Assembly: GCF_014651855.1 (NCBI RefSeq) | Contig: NZ_BMXR01000003.1 | Coordinates: 406,521 to 470,520 of the forward strand | Reading direction: 5' to 3' | Source: Saccharospirillum salsuginis | GTDB lineage: Bacteria > Pseudomonadota > Gammaproteobacteria > Pseudomonadales > Natronospirillaceae | Length of the DNA: 64,000 nucleotides | Part shown: piece by piece, positions 15,997 through 24,231 of the stretch | Layout: every line of letters starts with the position of its first letter | Numbering within the stretch: position 1 is the stretch's first letter | Notes under the pieces: generated by a model | Databases searched by the model: none | Told to the model about the DNA's origin: nothing | The model's input: only the letters and a program-made list of their open reading frames with translations | Program-made: the position numbers and the translations under genes

Positions 15997-18612
15997 TCAA
16001 AGTGCTGCTTCCACCGTTTTCAGATGATTGGCGATATCGGCATTATCCGGCGCCAATTGGCTGGCTCGCCGTAGAATTTCCACGGCCTGGCGATTTTGTC
16101 CCGATAAATGCAGGATCCAGCCATGTGTATCGATAACTGCGGCGCTTGACGGTGCCAGGCGGGCGGCTTCACCGGACAAGTTCAACGCCTCTTCCGGTGA
16201 CCTTTCCCGGATCAGCCAGGCCAGGTTATTCATGGCTGCGATGTGTGCGGGGTCACGGGCCAGGGCTTTACGATAGGAGGCCTCGGCCATGACTGCTTTG
16301 CCCTGGCTGAGCTGGATGTCCGCCAAGGCGACCCAGGGTCCCGCGGACTGGGGTTGGCGTTCGGCCCACTCCATGGCCAATTGCTCCGTGTTCTCCGCTC
16401 CGGTTCGATGCGCAAGACGGATCATTTCAGGCGCCAATTCGGGCTCGGGATCTTGTCGCCACTGCTCTTGCAGATACTGGAGCGCGGCCTCTTCTCCTTC
16501 GGTTTGTCGCAGAACAAGGGATTGAGTCAGCATGACCGGAGCGGTCTGGCCAAATTTGTTCTCGATGCTGTCCAGCAGTTGCTGGGCTTCGGCATGCTCA
16601 CCCTCGGCGGTGACAATTCGAACCAGGAGCAGATTGAAGCCGAGATCGTTCGGCCGGAGACTGATCGCTTCAGCCACTTTGGCACGGGCCGTTGCCCACT
16701 CCTGTGCCCGGGCTGCCTGTTCCGCTTCAGCGGAAGCGAGTTGAGCATTGACTCGATCGAGCATGTCACTGTCGTTGCTGGAGTATTGGGCCAGGACAGC
16801 GCGCGCGGCGTCGAACCGGCCTTGTTGCACGCGGATTTGAGCGCCCAGAGCCGCCCCGGGCACGGCAAGTTCCGGCCGTTGGTCGCCGAGCTGAATCAAC
16901 CATTCCGCCACCTGATCGGGATTGTGCTGGGTCGCGTAGAGACGACCGGCCATTTGCAGTGAATCAAATGAATCGGGTTCCAGTTCGGCTGCTCTCAGGT
17001 AGGCATTGATGGCGGCGTCGGTTTGCTGTTGCTCCTGGTAAATGGTGGCAAGCGCACGATGTGGTATTACCCAGTCCGGTTTGGCCGTTACCTGATCCTG
17101 AAGTCGACGGATGGCATTGTCGGTCTCACCCAGACGGAATTCCGTCAAGGCGGCCAGAACAGCGGCATTGGCGTCATCGTTGCGGGTTTCAATCAAGGTG
17201 TTTTTGACTTCTTTGGCTTCCGCTTTATGGCCCTGTTCCATCAGCAGGTGGACGTAATAGTTCGTGGTCGGCCAATCACCGGGCGCCTGCGAGAAGGCGG
17301 ATCGCAGTTGTCCCAGTGCCTGCTCCACCTGGTCGTGTTGCACATAGTATTGTGCCAAAGCGAGCCTCAACCGGGTTCGGCTGTCATCAATTTGCAACGC
17401 CTTGTTCAAGCTCACAACACCCTCGCTGGCCTTGTTGGGCAGTGTCAACGCCAAAATGCCGTGCATGGCCAGCAGGTCGACATCCGTGGGTCTGGCCAGC
17501 AGTGATCGTTCAAGAGTCGCCAACGCCTGGTCACGTTTGCCTTTGTCGATCTGGGCCATGGTGGCCAGGCGGATGAACGGTACCGGAGAGGTTTCGGCGT
17601 CGATGTTATCGGCCAGGAGCGACTCTCCTTCTGCCAGTTCACCCTGCTGCAGTTTGACCGCGCCCAGCAACATGGCGATCAGGTCGTTGTCAGGGTTTTG
17701 CTGGATCAGATCTTCCAGGGTCAGTCGGGCCGTATCCAGATCACCCTGGCCGATGGCTTCCAGAGCGGCTTCGGTGTTCTGCCGCATATCATTGTTCGTA
17801 TTGTCCGCCAGGATCTTGTTGTAGACCTGGGCCTGGGTGAGTTTGCCCTGCTCTGTGAGGGTTCTGGAGAGCAAACCCATGGTTTGACGTCGTATGGGCA
17901 GGAATATATCGGACTGCGGCATGGCGGATAACCCGTCTGAGAGCGCACTGGCCGCCGCATCCAGCTCGTTCAGTCGATAGTGAATAAGCCCCTGGAGATA
18001 AAGCAGTTCGGGGCGGTCGCCGTTTTGGGTCCGCCACTGTTCAAGCTGCTCAAGCGCTTCCAGATTATTGCCCTGATGGATCAATCCTTTCGCGAGCCCG
18101 GCGGTGGCCTCCGGGTTATCCGGCTGATCGTTCAAAAGAGAGCGGTATTGGTCGATAGCCGTCGCGGTATTCCCGGCTAGCCGTTCGATCTCGGCCTGCA
18201 GCCAAAGGTGTCTTGCTCGCTCCTCATTATTGCGGGGGGCGAAGTCGGTCAGGGTTTCACGCGCGGACAGGTGTTTGCCCTGAAGGACATAGGCTTCGGC
18301 CAGAGTCAGCCCGACATCGGAGGAATAGTCCTGTTGCCAGGGCTTCAACAAGTCGGACGCTCGCTCTCCGGCGCCGACTTCCAGATAGAGATTCGCCAGA
18401 GCCAAAGCGTGTTTGACGTTGGCGGCTTCCTTCTGTATCGCGTTGCGTACTTCCAGAAAGGCAGCGCGGTATTGTCCCTGATTGGCGTAGGTTTCACTGC
18501 GCTGGATGTGCTCGGTGGCTTCCGATTCAGTGGACTGAAGGTTACAACCGGAAGTCATTAGCAATGGAAGACAGGCGGCGCTGGCAATGAATAACCGGCA
18601 AAGAGTACTCAT
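15997..18612 (-). CDS. prsT: PEP-CTERM system TPR-repeat lipoprotein PrsT
   Basis: 871 residues. A lipoprotein signal (LCRLFIASAACLPLLMTSGC) is followed by tetratricopeptide repeats over nearly the whole length, for example YANQGQYRAAFLEVRNAIQ at the start and ASYRKALARDPAHIAAMNNL near the end. Size, lipobox and repeat layout match PrsT, the TPR protein encoded with PrsK and PrsR in exosortase A genomes. Its exact job is not established; TPR lipoproteins usually scaffold export or assembly of polysaccharide or PEP-CTERM proteins in the periplasm. Its ATG overlaps the prsR stop (ATGA), making it the last gene of the prsK-prsR-prsT operon. Confidence 0.9.
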   Translation of the reverse strand: MSTLCRLFIASAACLPLLMTSGCNLQSTESEATEHIQRSETYANQGQYRAAFLEVRNAIQKEAANVKHALALANLYLEVGAGERASDLLKPWQQDYSSDVGLTLAEAYVLQGKHLSARETLTDFAPRNNEERARHLWLQAEIERLAGNTATAIDQYRSLLNDQPDNPEATAGLAKGLIHQGNNLEALEQLEQWRTQNGDRPELLYLQGLIHYRLNELDAAASALSDGLSAMPQSDIFLPIRRQTMGLLSRTLTEQGKLTQAQVYNKILADNTNNDMRQNTEAALEAIGQGDLDTARLTLEDLIQQNPDNDLIAMLLGAVKLQQGELAEGESLLADNIDAETSPVPFIRLATMAQIDKGKRDQALATLERSLLARPTDVDLLAMHGILALTLPNKASEGVVSLNKALQIDDSRTRLRLALAQYYVQHDQVEQALGQLRSAFSQAPGDWPTTNYYVHLLMEQGHKAEAKEVKNTLIETRNDDANAAVLAALTEFRLGETDNAIRRLQDQVTAKPDWVIPHRALATIYQEQQQTDAAINAYLRAAELEPDSFDSLQMAGRLYATQHNPDQVAEWLIQLGDQRPELAVPGAALGAQIRVQQGRFDAARAVLAQYSSNDSDMLDRVNAQLASAEAEQAARAQEWATARAKVAEAISLRPNDLGFNLLLVRIVTAEGEHAEAQQLLDSIENKFGQTAPVMLTQSLVLRQTEGEEAALQYLQEQWRQDPEPELAPEMIRLAHRTGAENTEQLAMEWAERQPQSAGPWVALADIQLSQGKAVMAEASYRKALARDPAHIAAMNNLAWLIRERSPEEALNLSGEAARLAPSSAAVIDTHGWILHLSGQNRQAVEILRRASQLAPDNADIANHLKTVEAAL

Positions 18613-19994
18613 GTTCGATCCCTCGATATGGACGGGTTGTCTGGATTCAAGGCGTATTTTTTGATCATATCGTACAGAGTCGGTCGCGTAATTCCCAAAT
18701 ACTTCGCGGCCGCTGAAATGTTGTTATTGGTAATCGACAATGCTTGCATGACGGCCTTGCGTTCCGCGGTTTGACGGACATCCCTCAGGTTCAATCCAAT
18801 ATGGCTGTCTTCCTGCTGTTTCAGGCCCAGATCCGAACTGCGGATGTGTTTGCTGTCGGCCAGCACGATGGCGCGTTTGACCTTGTTCTCCATCTCGCGG
18901 ACGTTTCCGGGCCAGTCGTAGGCTTCTATCGAGGCAATGGCTTCGTCGGTATATCCGGTAACGCCCGCATAGCGGTCCACAGCATACTTGGTCAGGAAAT
19001 GCCGGGCCAGAACAGCCTTGTCTCCGGGCCGGTCTCGCAAGGGTGGAATGTCGATCACCATCTCGGCTATTCGATAGAAAAGGTCCTCGCGAAAGGTGCC
19101 CTCCCTGACCATCGATTCAAGGTTTTTATTGGTCGCACAGATGACCCGCACATCAACGGGAATGCCGCTGCGACCGCCAACTCGCTCGATGACCCTTTCC
19201 TGCAGGAAACGCAGCAGTTTCGACTGTAAAGGCATAGGCATATCGCCGATTTCGTCCAGGAACAGAGTCCCGCCATCGGCGACCTCGATGCGTCCGGGTC
19301 GGGTGCGGTCGGCTCCGGTGAAGGCGCCTTTCTCGTGGCCGAACAGCTCGCTTTCCATCAGGTTCTCCGGAATAGCGGCGCAATTGATGGCGGCGAATGA
19401 TTCTCCCGAACGTTGGCTCAAGCTGTGCAATGCCTTGGCCAGAACCTCTTTGCCGGTGCCACTCTCGCCGATCAAGGTGCAGGTAACCTCGGAGGGCGCG
19501 ATTTTCTCGACCAATCGACACACCGAGAGCATGTCCGGATGATTGGTGATGATGCCGCCGACCGTACCTTGGGCGCTGGATCGCATCTTGTTCTCGTATT
19601 CGAGTTCCGAGACATGAAAAGCCCGGTTGACGACATGATCGAGCTGGTCCGTATCGATCGGCTTGATGTAAAAATCGAATGCGCCCAGCTCAATAGAACG
19701 CAATGCATTGTTGTGATCATCCTTACCGGTCAGGACGATAATCTTGGCCTGGCCGGTAAGCGACAGGATATCCGACACGCAACGAAATCCTTCGCTGACA
19801 CCTTCGGGGTCGGGAGGCAGGCCCAGATCCTGGATAATGACCATGGGTTCGTGCTGTCGTACCGCGGCCAATGCGGCCTCACGGTCACTGACACAGACGA
19901 TTGTCGTGTCGAAATCGTCAAAATGCCACTTCAGTTGACTCTGCAACCCTTCGTCATCCTCGATGATCAGTATGACTCTGTCAGGCTTGTCCAT
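18609..19994 (-). CDS. prsR: PEP-CTERM-box response regulator PrsR (sigma54 activator)
   Basis: 461 residues in NtrC-like order. The receiver domain has Asp56 in VIIQDLGLPPDPEG as the likely phosphorylation site and Lys111 in FYIKPID. The AAA+ domain has Walker A GESGTGKE at 176-183, the sigma54-contacting GAFTGA at 223-228 and Walker B LFLDEIGD at 244-251. A Fis-type helix-turn-helix (NNISAAAKYLGITRPTLYDM) is at the C-terminus. It is the standard partner of PrsK and activates sigma54 promoters of PEP-CTERM and polysaccharide genes. GGAGC precedes the start, and the first 28 bases lie inside the prsK gene, so translation is probably coupled. Confidence 0.94.
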   Translation of the reverse strand: MDKPDRVILIIEDDEGLQSQLKWHFDDFDTTIVCVSDREAALAAVRQHEPMVIIQDLGLPPDPEGVSEGFRCVSDILSLTGQAKIIVLTGKDDHNNALRSIELGAFDFYIKPIDTDQLDHVVNRAFHVSELEYENKMRSSAQGTVGGIITNHPDMLSVCRLVEKIAPSEVTCTLIGESGTGKEVLAKALHSLSQRSGESFAAINCAAIPENLMESELFGHEKGAFTGADRTRPGRIEVADGGTLFLDEIGDMPMPLQSKLLRFLQERVIERVGGRSGIPVDVRVICATNKNLESMVREGTFREDLFYRIAEMVIDIPPLRDRPGDKAVLARHFLTKYAVDRYAGVTGYTDEAIASIEAYDWPGNVREMENKVKRAIVLADSKHIRSSDLGLKQQEDSHIGLNLRDVRQTAERKAVMQALSITNNNISAAAKYLGITRPTLYDMIKKYALNPDNPSISRDRT

Positions 19995-22045
19995 TTGGTT
20001 GCTCCGTCCGTTCTGGGTTGACCCAGGTGAATGGTCATGGTGGTACCGACACCGGGCTGGCTTTCGACTTCCAGAGAGGCGCCCAGCTCTTCCAGGTAAC
20101 TGCGTGTCAGATAGACGCCAATACCCATCCCCTGGCCTTCTTTGGTGGTTTCAAAGGGCTTGAACAGCTGTTGATCGATAAAGTCCTGTGTCATGCCCAT
20201 TCCGGTATCGATGATCTGGATTGAAGTCAGGTTGTCCGTGTAGGTCTCGATGCGGACTTCGATCGATCCTTCGTTGTCGGTTGCATCCTGGGCGTTCTTG
20301 ATCAGGTGTTTGAGGGCCAGTACAAAACGATCCCGGTCCGCTTTCAGGAAGTAGTCGGTACCGAAAAACAGCAGTTGGGGTGTGGGCTTACCGCTGGCAC
20401 ACGCTGAAATGCTGGCTCGAACCGCTTCCAGAATCGAGAATTCCGATATGACATCGCGATGGGTTCGACTGAACTTCTGCATCAATTGATTCAGACGGTC
20501 AACCGAATGACTGACGGTGCGGATCATATCGTCGACAAAGGCGGGATTCTGTTTGTGTCGCTCCGAATTCTTCACCACAAGTCCAAGCTGCGCAATCAGA
20601 TTGTTCATATCGTGCATAATGAAAGCCGATAACTTGTGGTAGGTGTCCAGTTGCCGGGATTCGGACAACATGGCTTCCTGAGTGTAGATCAGGATGTGAT
20701 TGGCCAATTGGCGGCCCATGGTTTTCAGGATATCGAGATCTTCCCAGGTCGGGTCGCTGTCGAACGTGGTTCTTTCCAGGATGACGAAGCCCACCAAATG
20801 CTGCTGGGTGATCAACGGAACGAGCAGTTGGATGTCGGGGTCATTCACAATCCAGTCCGGCAGTTGATCGTTGTAATGGGTCAGGGGGCCGTCATGTGCC
20901 TTGGGTGCGAATACCCACTGCTTGTCCGCCATGGTGCCGATAAAGGCATCGCCAACGCCTACGGTCGCTGCCTGGGCGTCCGGTCGGTTGCTGCGATCGT
21001 GAACACGCCGGTAATACGGTCCCCGGCGTACCCATACCGACCCTCCACTGGCATGAAAGGCGGCGGCCACGACCGAGTAAACCGTGGCGTATACCTCCCT
21101 GTCGGTGGCCGCTTTGGCCAACGCCTGGTTTACGTTCAGCCATTCACGCCGGTAGTCGTACTTGTGGCGGAAAAAGTGCTTGCTGATCCAGACCTGGATG
21201 GACTGGCGTATCCGGTTGGACAAAAACAAGGCCGACAATGCCGCCAGTGCGAAAAAGAACATCAGCGTGAATAGATATATACCCCATTCACCGCCGAGTG
21301 TACGAACATAGTAACTGCCCAAAGCCAGCAGCAAAACCCCGCAGGAAGTCAACAACAGGGAGGTTGAATAGAACACCATTGGTCGGGACAAACCGAGACT
21401 GGCCGGTTCCTCGTCGTTATCCCGGAACAGCAGGCCGGCGCTGATGATCAGGAACGAAGCGGCCATCAGCAAGGCTGCCCGGGCTTGCCAGAGCAGAAGA
21501 TCCAGAGACCGGCTGATCATGCCCTGAGAGTACAAATAAACGTCGAACAGAAACACCAGTGCCAGGCTTAGACCGATCAGTCGAATGAAGCGGCCACCAT
21601 TGGCATTGCGCACCAGTTGTTCCAGGCACACCAAACAGAGTATGGACAGCAGCAACAGCTCAAAGGCGATGGAGGTTGCCCCGTAGTATTGCCCGGTGGC
21701 GATGTCCAGCAAGCTGGTGAGCCAGACGGCAAGGCCGAGACCGATCAGCAGTTTCAATCGGGGTGGCCAGGGTTCCTGGCGAAATTGCTTTAATGTAAAG
21801 CCGAAAGCGACGAGCCATGCCGTCAATTGGGTACTTTCAAGGGAGAGAAGGAGTTTTTCGGAAACGCTGTTGTAGAGCAGAGAGGCGGTCAATACGCCCA
21901 GCCAAAGGGTCTGAACCAGGGCGGCCAGGCTGAGCGGCAGCTTCCAGCGTTCCTGCAGCCCGGCCCGCAACAGGAAGACAGTCAATAAACAGGATAGGGA
22001 GAAGGCGCTGAGGTAGGCGATGATGGTAACGGCGCTGAATCCCAT
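19967..22045 (-). CDS. prsK: PEP-CTERM system histidine kinase PrsK
   Basis: 692 residues. The first ~300 form eight or nine membrane segments. A GAF-like sensor region follows (VNQALAKAATDREVYATVYS; later LVPLITQQHLVGFVILER). The H-box lies near residue 478 (FIMHDMNNLIAQLG), the N-box near 582 (LKHLIKNAQDATDNEG), and the G-boxes are IIDTGMGM and GQGMGIGVYLTRSYLEELG. This membrane domain plus kinase design is that of PrsK, which phosphorylates PrsR. The signal is unknown. It is the first gene of the prsKRT operon and has a good candidate promoter 43 bases upstream. Confidence 0.93.
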   Translation of the reverse strand: MGFSAVTIIAYLSAFSLSCLLTVFLLRAGLQERWKLPLSLAALVQTLWLGVLTASLLYNSVSEKLLLSLESTQLTAWLVAFGFTLKQFRQEPWPPRLKLLIGLGLAVWLTSLLDIATGQYYGATSIAFELLLLSILCLVCLEQLVRNANGGRFIRLIGLSLALVFLFDVYLYSQGMISRSLDLLLWQARAALLMAASFLIISAGLLFRDNDEEPASLGLSRPMVFYSTSLLLTSCGVLLLALGSYYVRTLGGEWGIYLFTLMFFFALAALSALFLSNRIRQSIQVWISKHFFRHKYDYRREWLNVNQALAKAATDREVYATVYSVVAAAFHASGGSVWVRRGPYYRRVHDRSNRPDAQAATVGVGDAFIGTMADKQWVFAPKAHDGPLTHYNDQLPDWIVNDPDIQLLVPLITQQHLVGFVILERTTFDSDPTWEDLDILKTMGRQLANHILIYTQEAMLSESRQLDTYHKLSAFIMHDMNNLIAQLGLVVKNSERHKQNPAFVDDMIRTVSHSVDRLNQLMQKFSRTHRDVISEFSILEAVRASISACASGKPTPQLLFFGTDYFLKADRDRFVLALKHLIKNAQDATDNEGSIEVRIETYTDNLTSIQIIDTGMGMTQDFIDQQLFKPFETTKEGQGMGIGVYLTRSYLEELGASLEVESQPGVGTTMTIHLGQPRTDGATKWTSLTESY

Positions 22046-22087
22046 AGCACGAAGTCCCTGAGCCGAGGTTCCATTTCTGACGAGGTC

Positions 22088-22116
22088 AGTATAGCCGAAT
22101 AACTGTCGGTTTGTAA
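22088..22116 (-). promoter_or_regulatory. Candidate sigma70 promoter of prsKRT
   Basis: On the minus strand TTACAA (22116-22111) and TATACT (22093-22088) are 17 bases apart; the -10 matches TATAAT at five of six positions. The predicted leader before prsK is about 36 bases. Confidence 0.5.
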
Positions 22117-22137
22117 TACACTTTTATCTATCGAGAA

Positions 22138-22157
22138 GGTGCCAATTGTATGGCACC
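22138..22157. terminator. Hairpin after the small lipoprotein gene
   Basis: GGTGCCA and TGGCACC pair perfectly around ATTGTA, about 26 bases after the lipoprotein stop on the minus strand. The T-run is poor (TTCTCG), so it may be a weak or Rho-assisted terminator that separates this gene from the prsK promoter. Confidence 0.4.
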
Positions 22158-22182
22158 GAAGAGGAATTATATCAGGAGTAAT

Positions 22183-22521
22183 TTATTGAGCAGTGACAAA
22201 ATCGCTGTAGATGCCGTTGTTGTCCACGACAGCAATTCTAACGGTAACGTCTTTGGGATTCTTTACTTCCTCGATGTGATATGACGTGACGCTATAGCCA
22301 TCAACGAAGATAGTTTCATATTCAGTCTTTTCACCCTGCCAAAGTCGAACTTCATAGCCTTTAATGTCGGTCAGTTCCAGGGGGGAGCCATCTGACCGTT
22401 CCAGGGGTTGCGACCAGTACAGAGAAACACTTCCCGTTCGATTCATATCAGTCAACGCGGCATCGCAGGCGGTCAAGCCGGCAATACAAAGGACAACGAA
22501 CAGTTTGAGCAGTCTAGACAT
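22183..22521 (-). CDS. Small lipoprotein with a fibronectin III-like domain
   Basis: 112 residues. MSRLLKLFVVLCIAGLTAC is a lipoprotein signal with Cys19 as the lipid site. The rest reads like a single fibronectin III-type sandwich: VSLYWSQPLERSDGSPL, IKGYEVRLWQGE, YHIEEVKNPKDVTVRIAVVD, then GIYSDFV. It may bind a surface polysaccharide or protein, but I recognise no named family. It lies between prsK and glmU, in the same direction as prsK but with its own upstream region, so a link with the exosortase system is possible and not shown. Confidence 0.75.
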   Translation of the reverse strand: MSRLLKLFVVLCIAGLTACDAALTDMNRTGSVSLYWSQPLERSDGSPLELTDIKGYEVRLWQGEKTEYETIFVDGYSVTSYHIEEVKNPKDVTVRIAVVDNNGIYSDFVTAQ

Positions 22522-22733
22522 CTAATTGCATTCCCTGAACAGCGTTGATGGGAGTGGGAGGGGCCGCAGAAGCTTGTGGGTCTCCGAATTAACGCGGAAC
22601 CCTAATGTTAATTAATGTAAGACTCAAGGAATCGGATCACAAAATTTGTCGAACACTGCCCGGTTAATCCCATAAACACGACATAAACCGGGGTTTTCAG
22701 GCTTTTGTCATTCAAATCCTGACTAGTAAACCC

Positions 22734-22761
22734 TTGTCGCCCCCATTGGCAGGACTACAAT
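22734..22761 (+). promoter_or_regulatory. Sigma70 promoter of glmU
   Basis: TTGTCG (22734-22739) and TACAAT (22756-22761) lie 16 bases apart, giving a start near 22768 and a short leader before the ATG at 22792. No other good -10 is seen in this gap. Confidence 0.65.
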
Positions 22762-22791
22762 GCCCCGATACATCAACAGTTGGAGCACTCA

Positions 22792-24153
22792 ATGGATGTC
22801 AGCGTAGTGGTACTTGCTGCCGGCAAGGGATCCCGTATGAAGTCCTCAATGCCAAAGGTTTTGCATCCTCTGGCCGGCAAGCCCCTCGCACAGCATGTCG
22901 TCGATACGGCTCGTCAATTTGCCACGGACATTTCTCTGGTGATAGGCCACGGAGCTGAGCAGGTCCGCGCCCAATTCAAGGACCAGCCTGTCCGGATGGT
23001 ATTGCAGGAAGAGCAATTGGGGACCGGGCACGCCGTCGCCCAGGCGCTGTCGGAACTGCCGACAGCGGGCGTGGTGCTGGTGCTGTATGGCGATGTTCCC
23101 CTGATTCGGGCGGAGACCCTGGCCCGCCTGACGGCCCAGGTCAGCGACCGGAGTATGTCTTTGTTAACGGTCAACCTGGACGATCCGTCCGGATATGGTC
23201 GTATTCTGCGCAATGGCGATGGCCTGGTACAGGCCATTGTCGAAGAAAAGGACACCAACGAAGCCCAAAAAGCCATCCGGGAAGTGAATAGCGGGATTCT
23301 CGCGGTTCCAGCCTGGATGCTGCATGACTGGTTGCCCCGCCTCGGAAACGACAACTCCCAGGGCGAATATTACCTGACCGACCTCATTGCCATGGCCGTG
23401 GCCGAAGGCATCATGGTCGAAACCACACAACCGGCGATGCTCGAAGAGACGCTGGGGGTGAACAACCGTATTCAATTGGCCCAACTGGAGCGTTACTACC
23501 AGCGCATGCAGGCGGAGCATCTGATGTTGAGTGGCGCTACCCTGAGAGATCCGGACCGGGTCGATATCCGGGGCGAGGTCACTGTGGGTTCGGATTGCGA
23601 GATCGATATTAATGTGGTGTTCGAAGGCTGGGTCGAGTTGGGTCGCAACGTGTCCATCGGTCCGAACGTCGTGCTGCGCAATGTCCGTATTGGCGAGGGC
23701 GCCCGAGTCGAGTCCCATACGGTCATCGAGGATTCCGAACTCGGAGCGGGTGTCATCGTGGGTCCGTTTGCCCGACTGCGTCCAGGTAACCACTTGTCTG
23801 AACGGGCAAAGATCGGCAATTTCGTCGAATTGAAGAAAGCCCGCATTGGTCCGGGCTCCAAGATCAATCATCTCAGCTATATTGGGGATGCGGAGTTGGG
23901 CGAGGCGAGCAATGTCGGCGCCGGCACCATCGTGTGTAATTATGACGGGGTCAACAAACACCTGACTCAAATCGGCAGTGGCGTGTTCATTGGTTCCAAC
24001 AGCACCCTGGTCGCACCGGTCACCATCGAGGATGGGGCCTTCATTGGCGCCGGTACGGTACTGACCAAGACCGCTCCGGCGGAAAAACTGACGCTGGGCC
24101 GATCGCGCCAGGTCACCATAGAGAATTGGAAGCGTCCTGAAAAGGCCGATTGA
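22792..24153 (+). CDS. glmU: Bifunctional UDP-N-acetylglucosamine pyrophosphorylase/glucosamine-1-phosphate N-acetyltransferase
   Basis: 453 residues from the ATG at 22792 with TTGGAG upstream; a TTG four codons earlier is also in frame. The N-terminal uridyltransferase shows VVLAAGKGSRMKSSMPKVL and YGDVPLI. The C-terminal left-handed beta-helix contains many hexapeptides, such as ELGRNVSIGPNVVLRNVRIG, and the acetyltransferase segment NHLSYIGDAELGEASNVGAG. The enzyme acetylates glucosamine 1-phosphate and then makes UDP-GlcNAc for peptidoglycan, lipopolysaccharide and exopolysaccharides. Length is close to the E. coli enzyme. It is followed by glmS, the usual gammaproteobacterial pair. Confidence 0.97.
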   Translation: MDVSVVVLAAGKGSRMKSSMPKVLHPLAGKPLAQHVVDTARQFATDISLVIGHGAEQVRAQFKDQPVRMVLQEEQLGTGHAVAQALSELPTAGVVLVLYGDVPLIRAETLARLTAQVSDRSMSLLTVNLDDPSGYGRILRNGDGLVQAIVEEKDTNEAQKAIREVNSGILAVPAWMLHDWLPRLGNDNSQGEYYLTDLIAMAVAEGIMVETTQPAMLEETLGVNNRIQLAQLERYYQRMQAEHLMLSGATLRDPDRVDIRGEVTVGSDCEIDINVVFEGWVELGRNVSIGPNVVLRNVRIGEGARVESHTVIEDSELGAGVIVGPFARLRPGNHLSERAKIGNFVELKKARIGPGSKINHLSYIGDAELGEASNVGAGTIVCNYDGVNKHLTQIGSGVFIGSNSTLVAPVTIEDGAFIGAGTVLTKTAPAEKLTLGRSRQVTIENWKRPEKAD

Positions 24154-24231
24154 TTCGGTCCCGGACAGTCGTATAAACCGCAGGCCTGACCGGTATCGCC
24201 GTTCAGGAGGGAACCTTAAAGGAGAAGCATT

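Noticed and set aside
22658..22671. GG-N10-GC spacing upstream of the small lipoprotein gene
   Set aside because: Apart from the two dinucleotides and a few bases the match to the sigma54 consensus is poor (five mismatches).
24154..24231. Possible glmS ribozyme or riboswitch before glmS
   Set aside because: The gap is only 78 bases with a plain ribosome site and no ribozyme-like structure; in gammaproteobacteria glmS is controlled by small RNAs.
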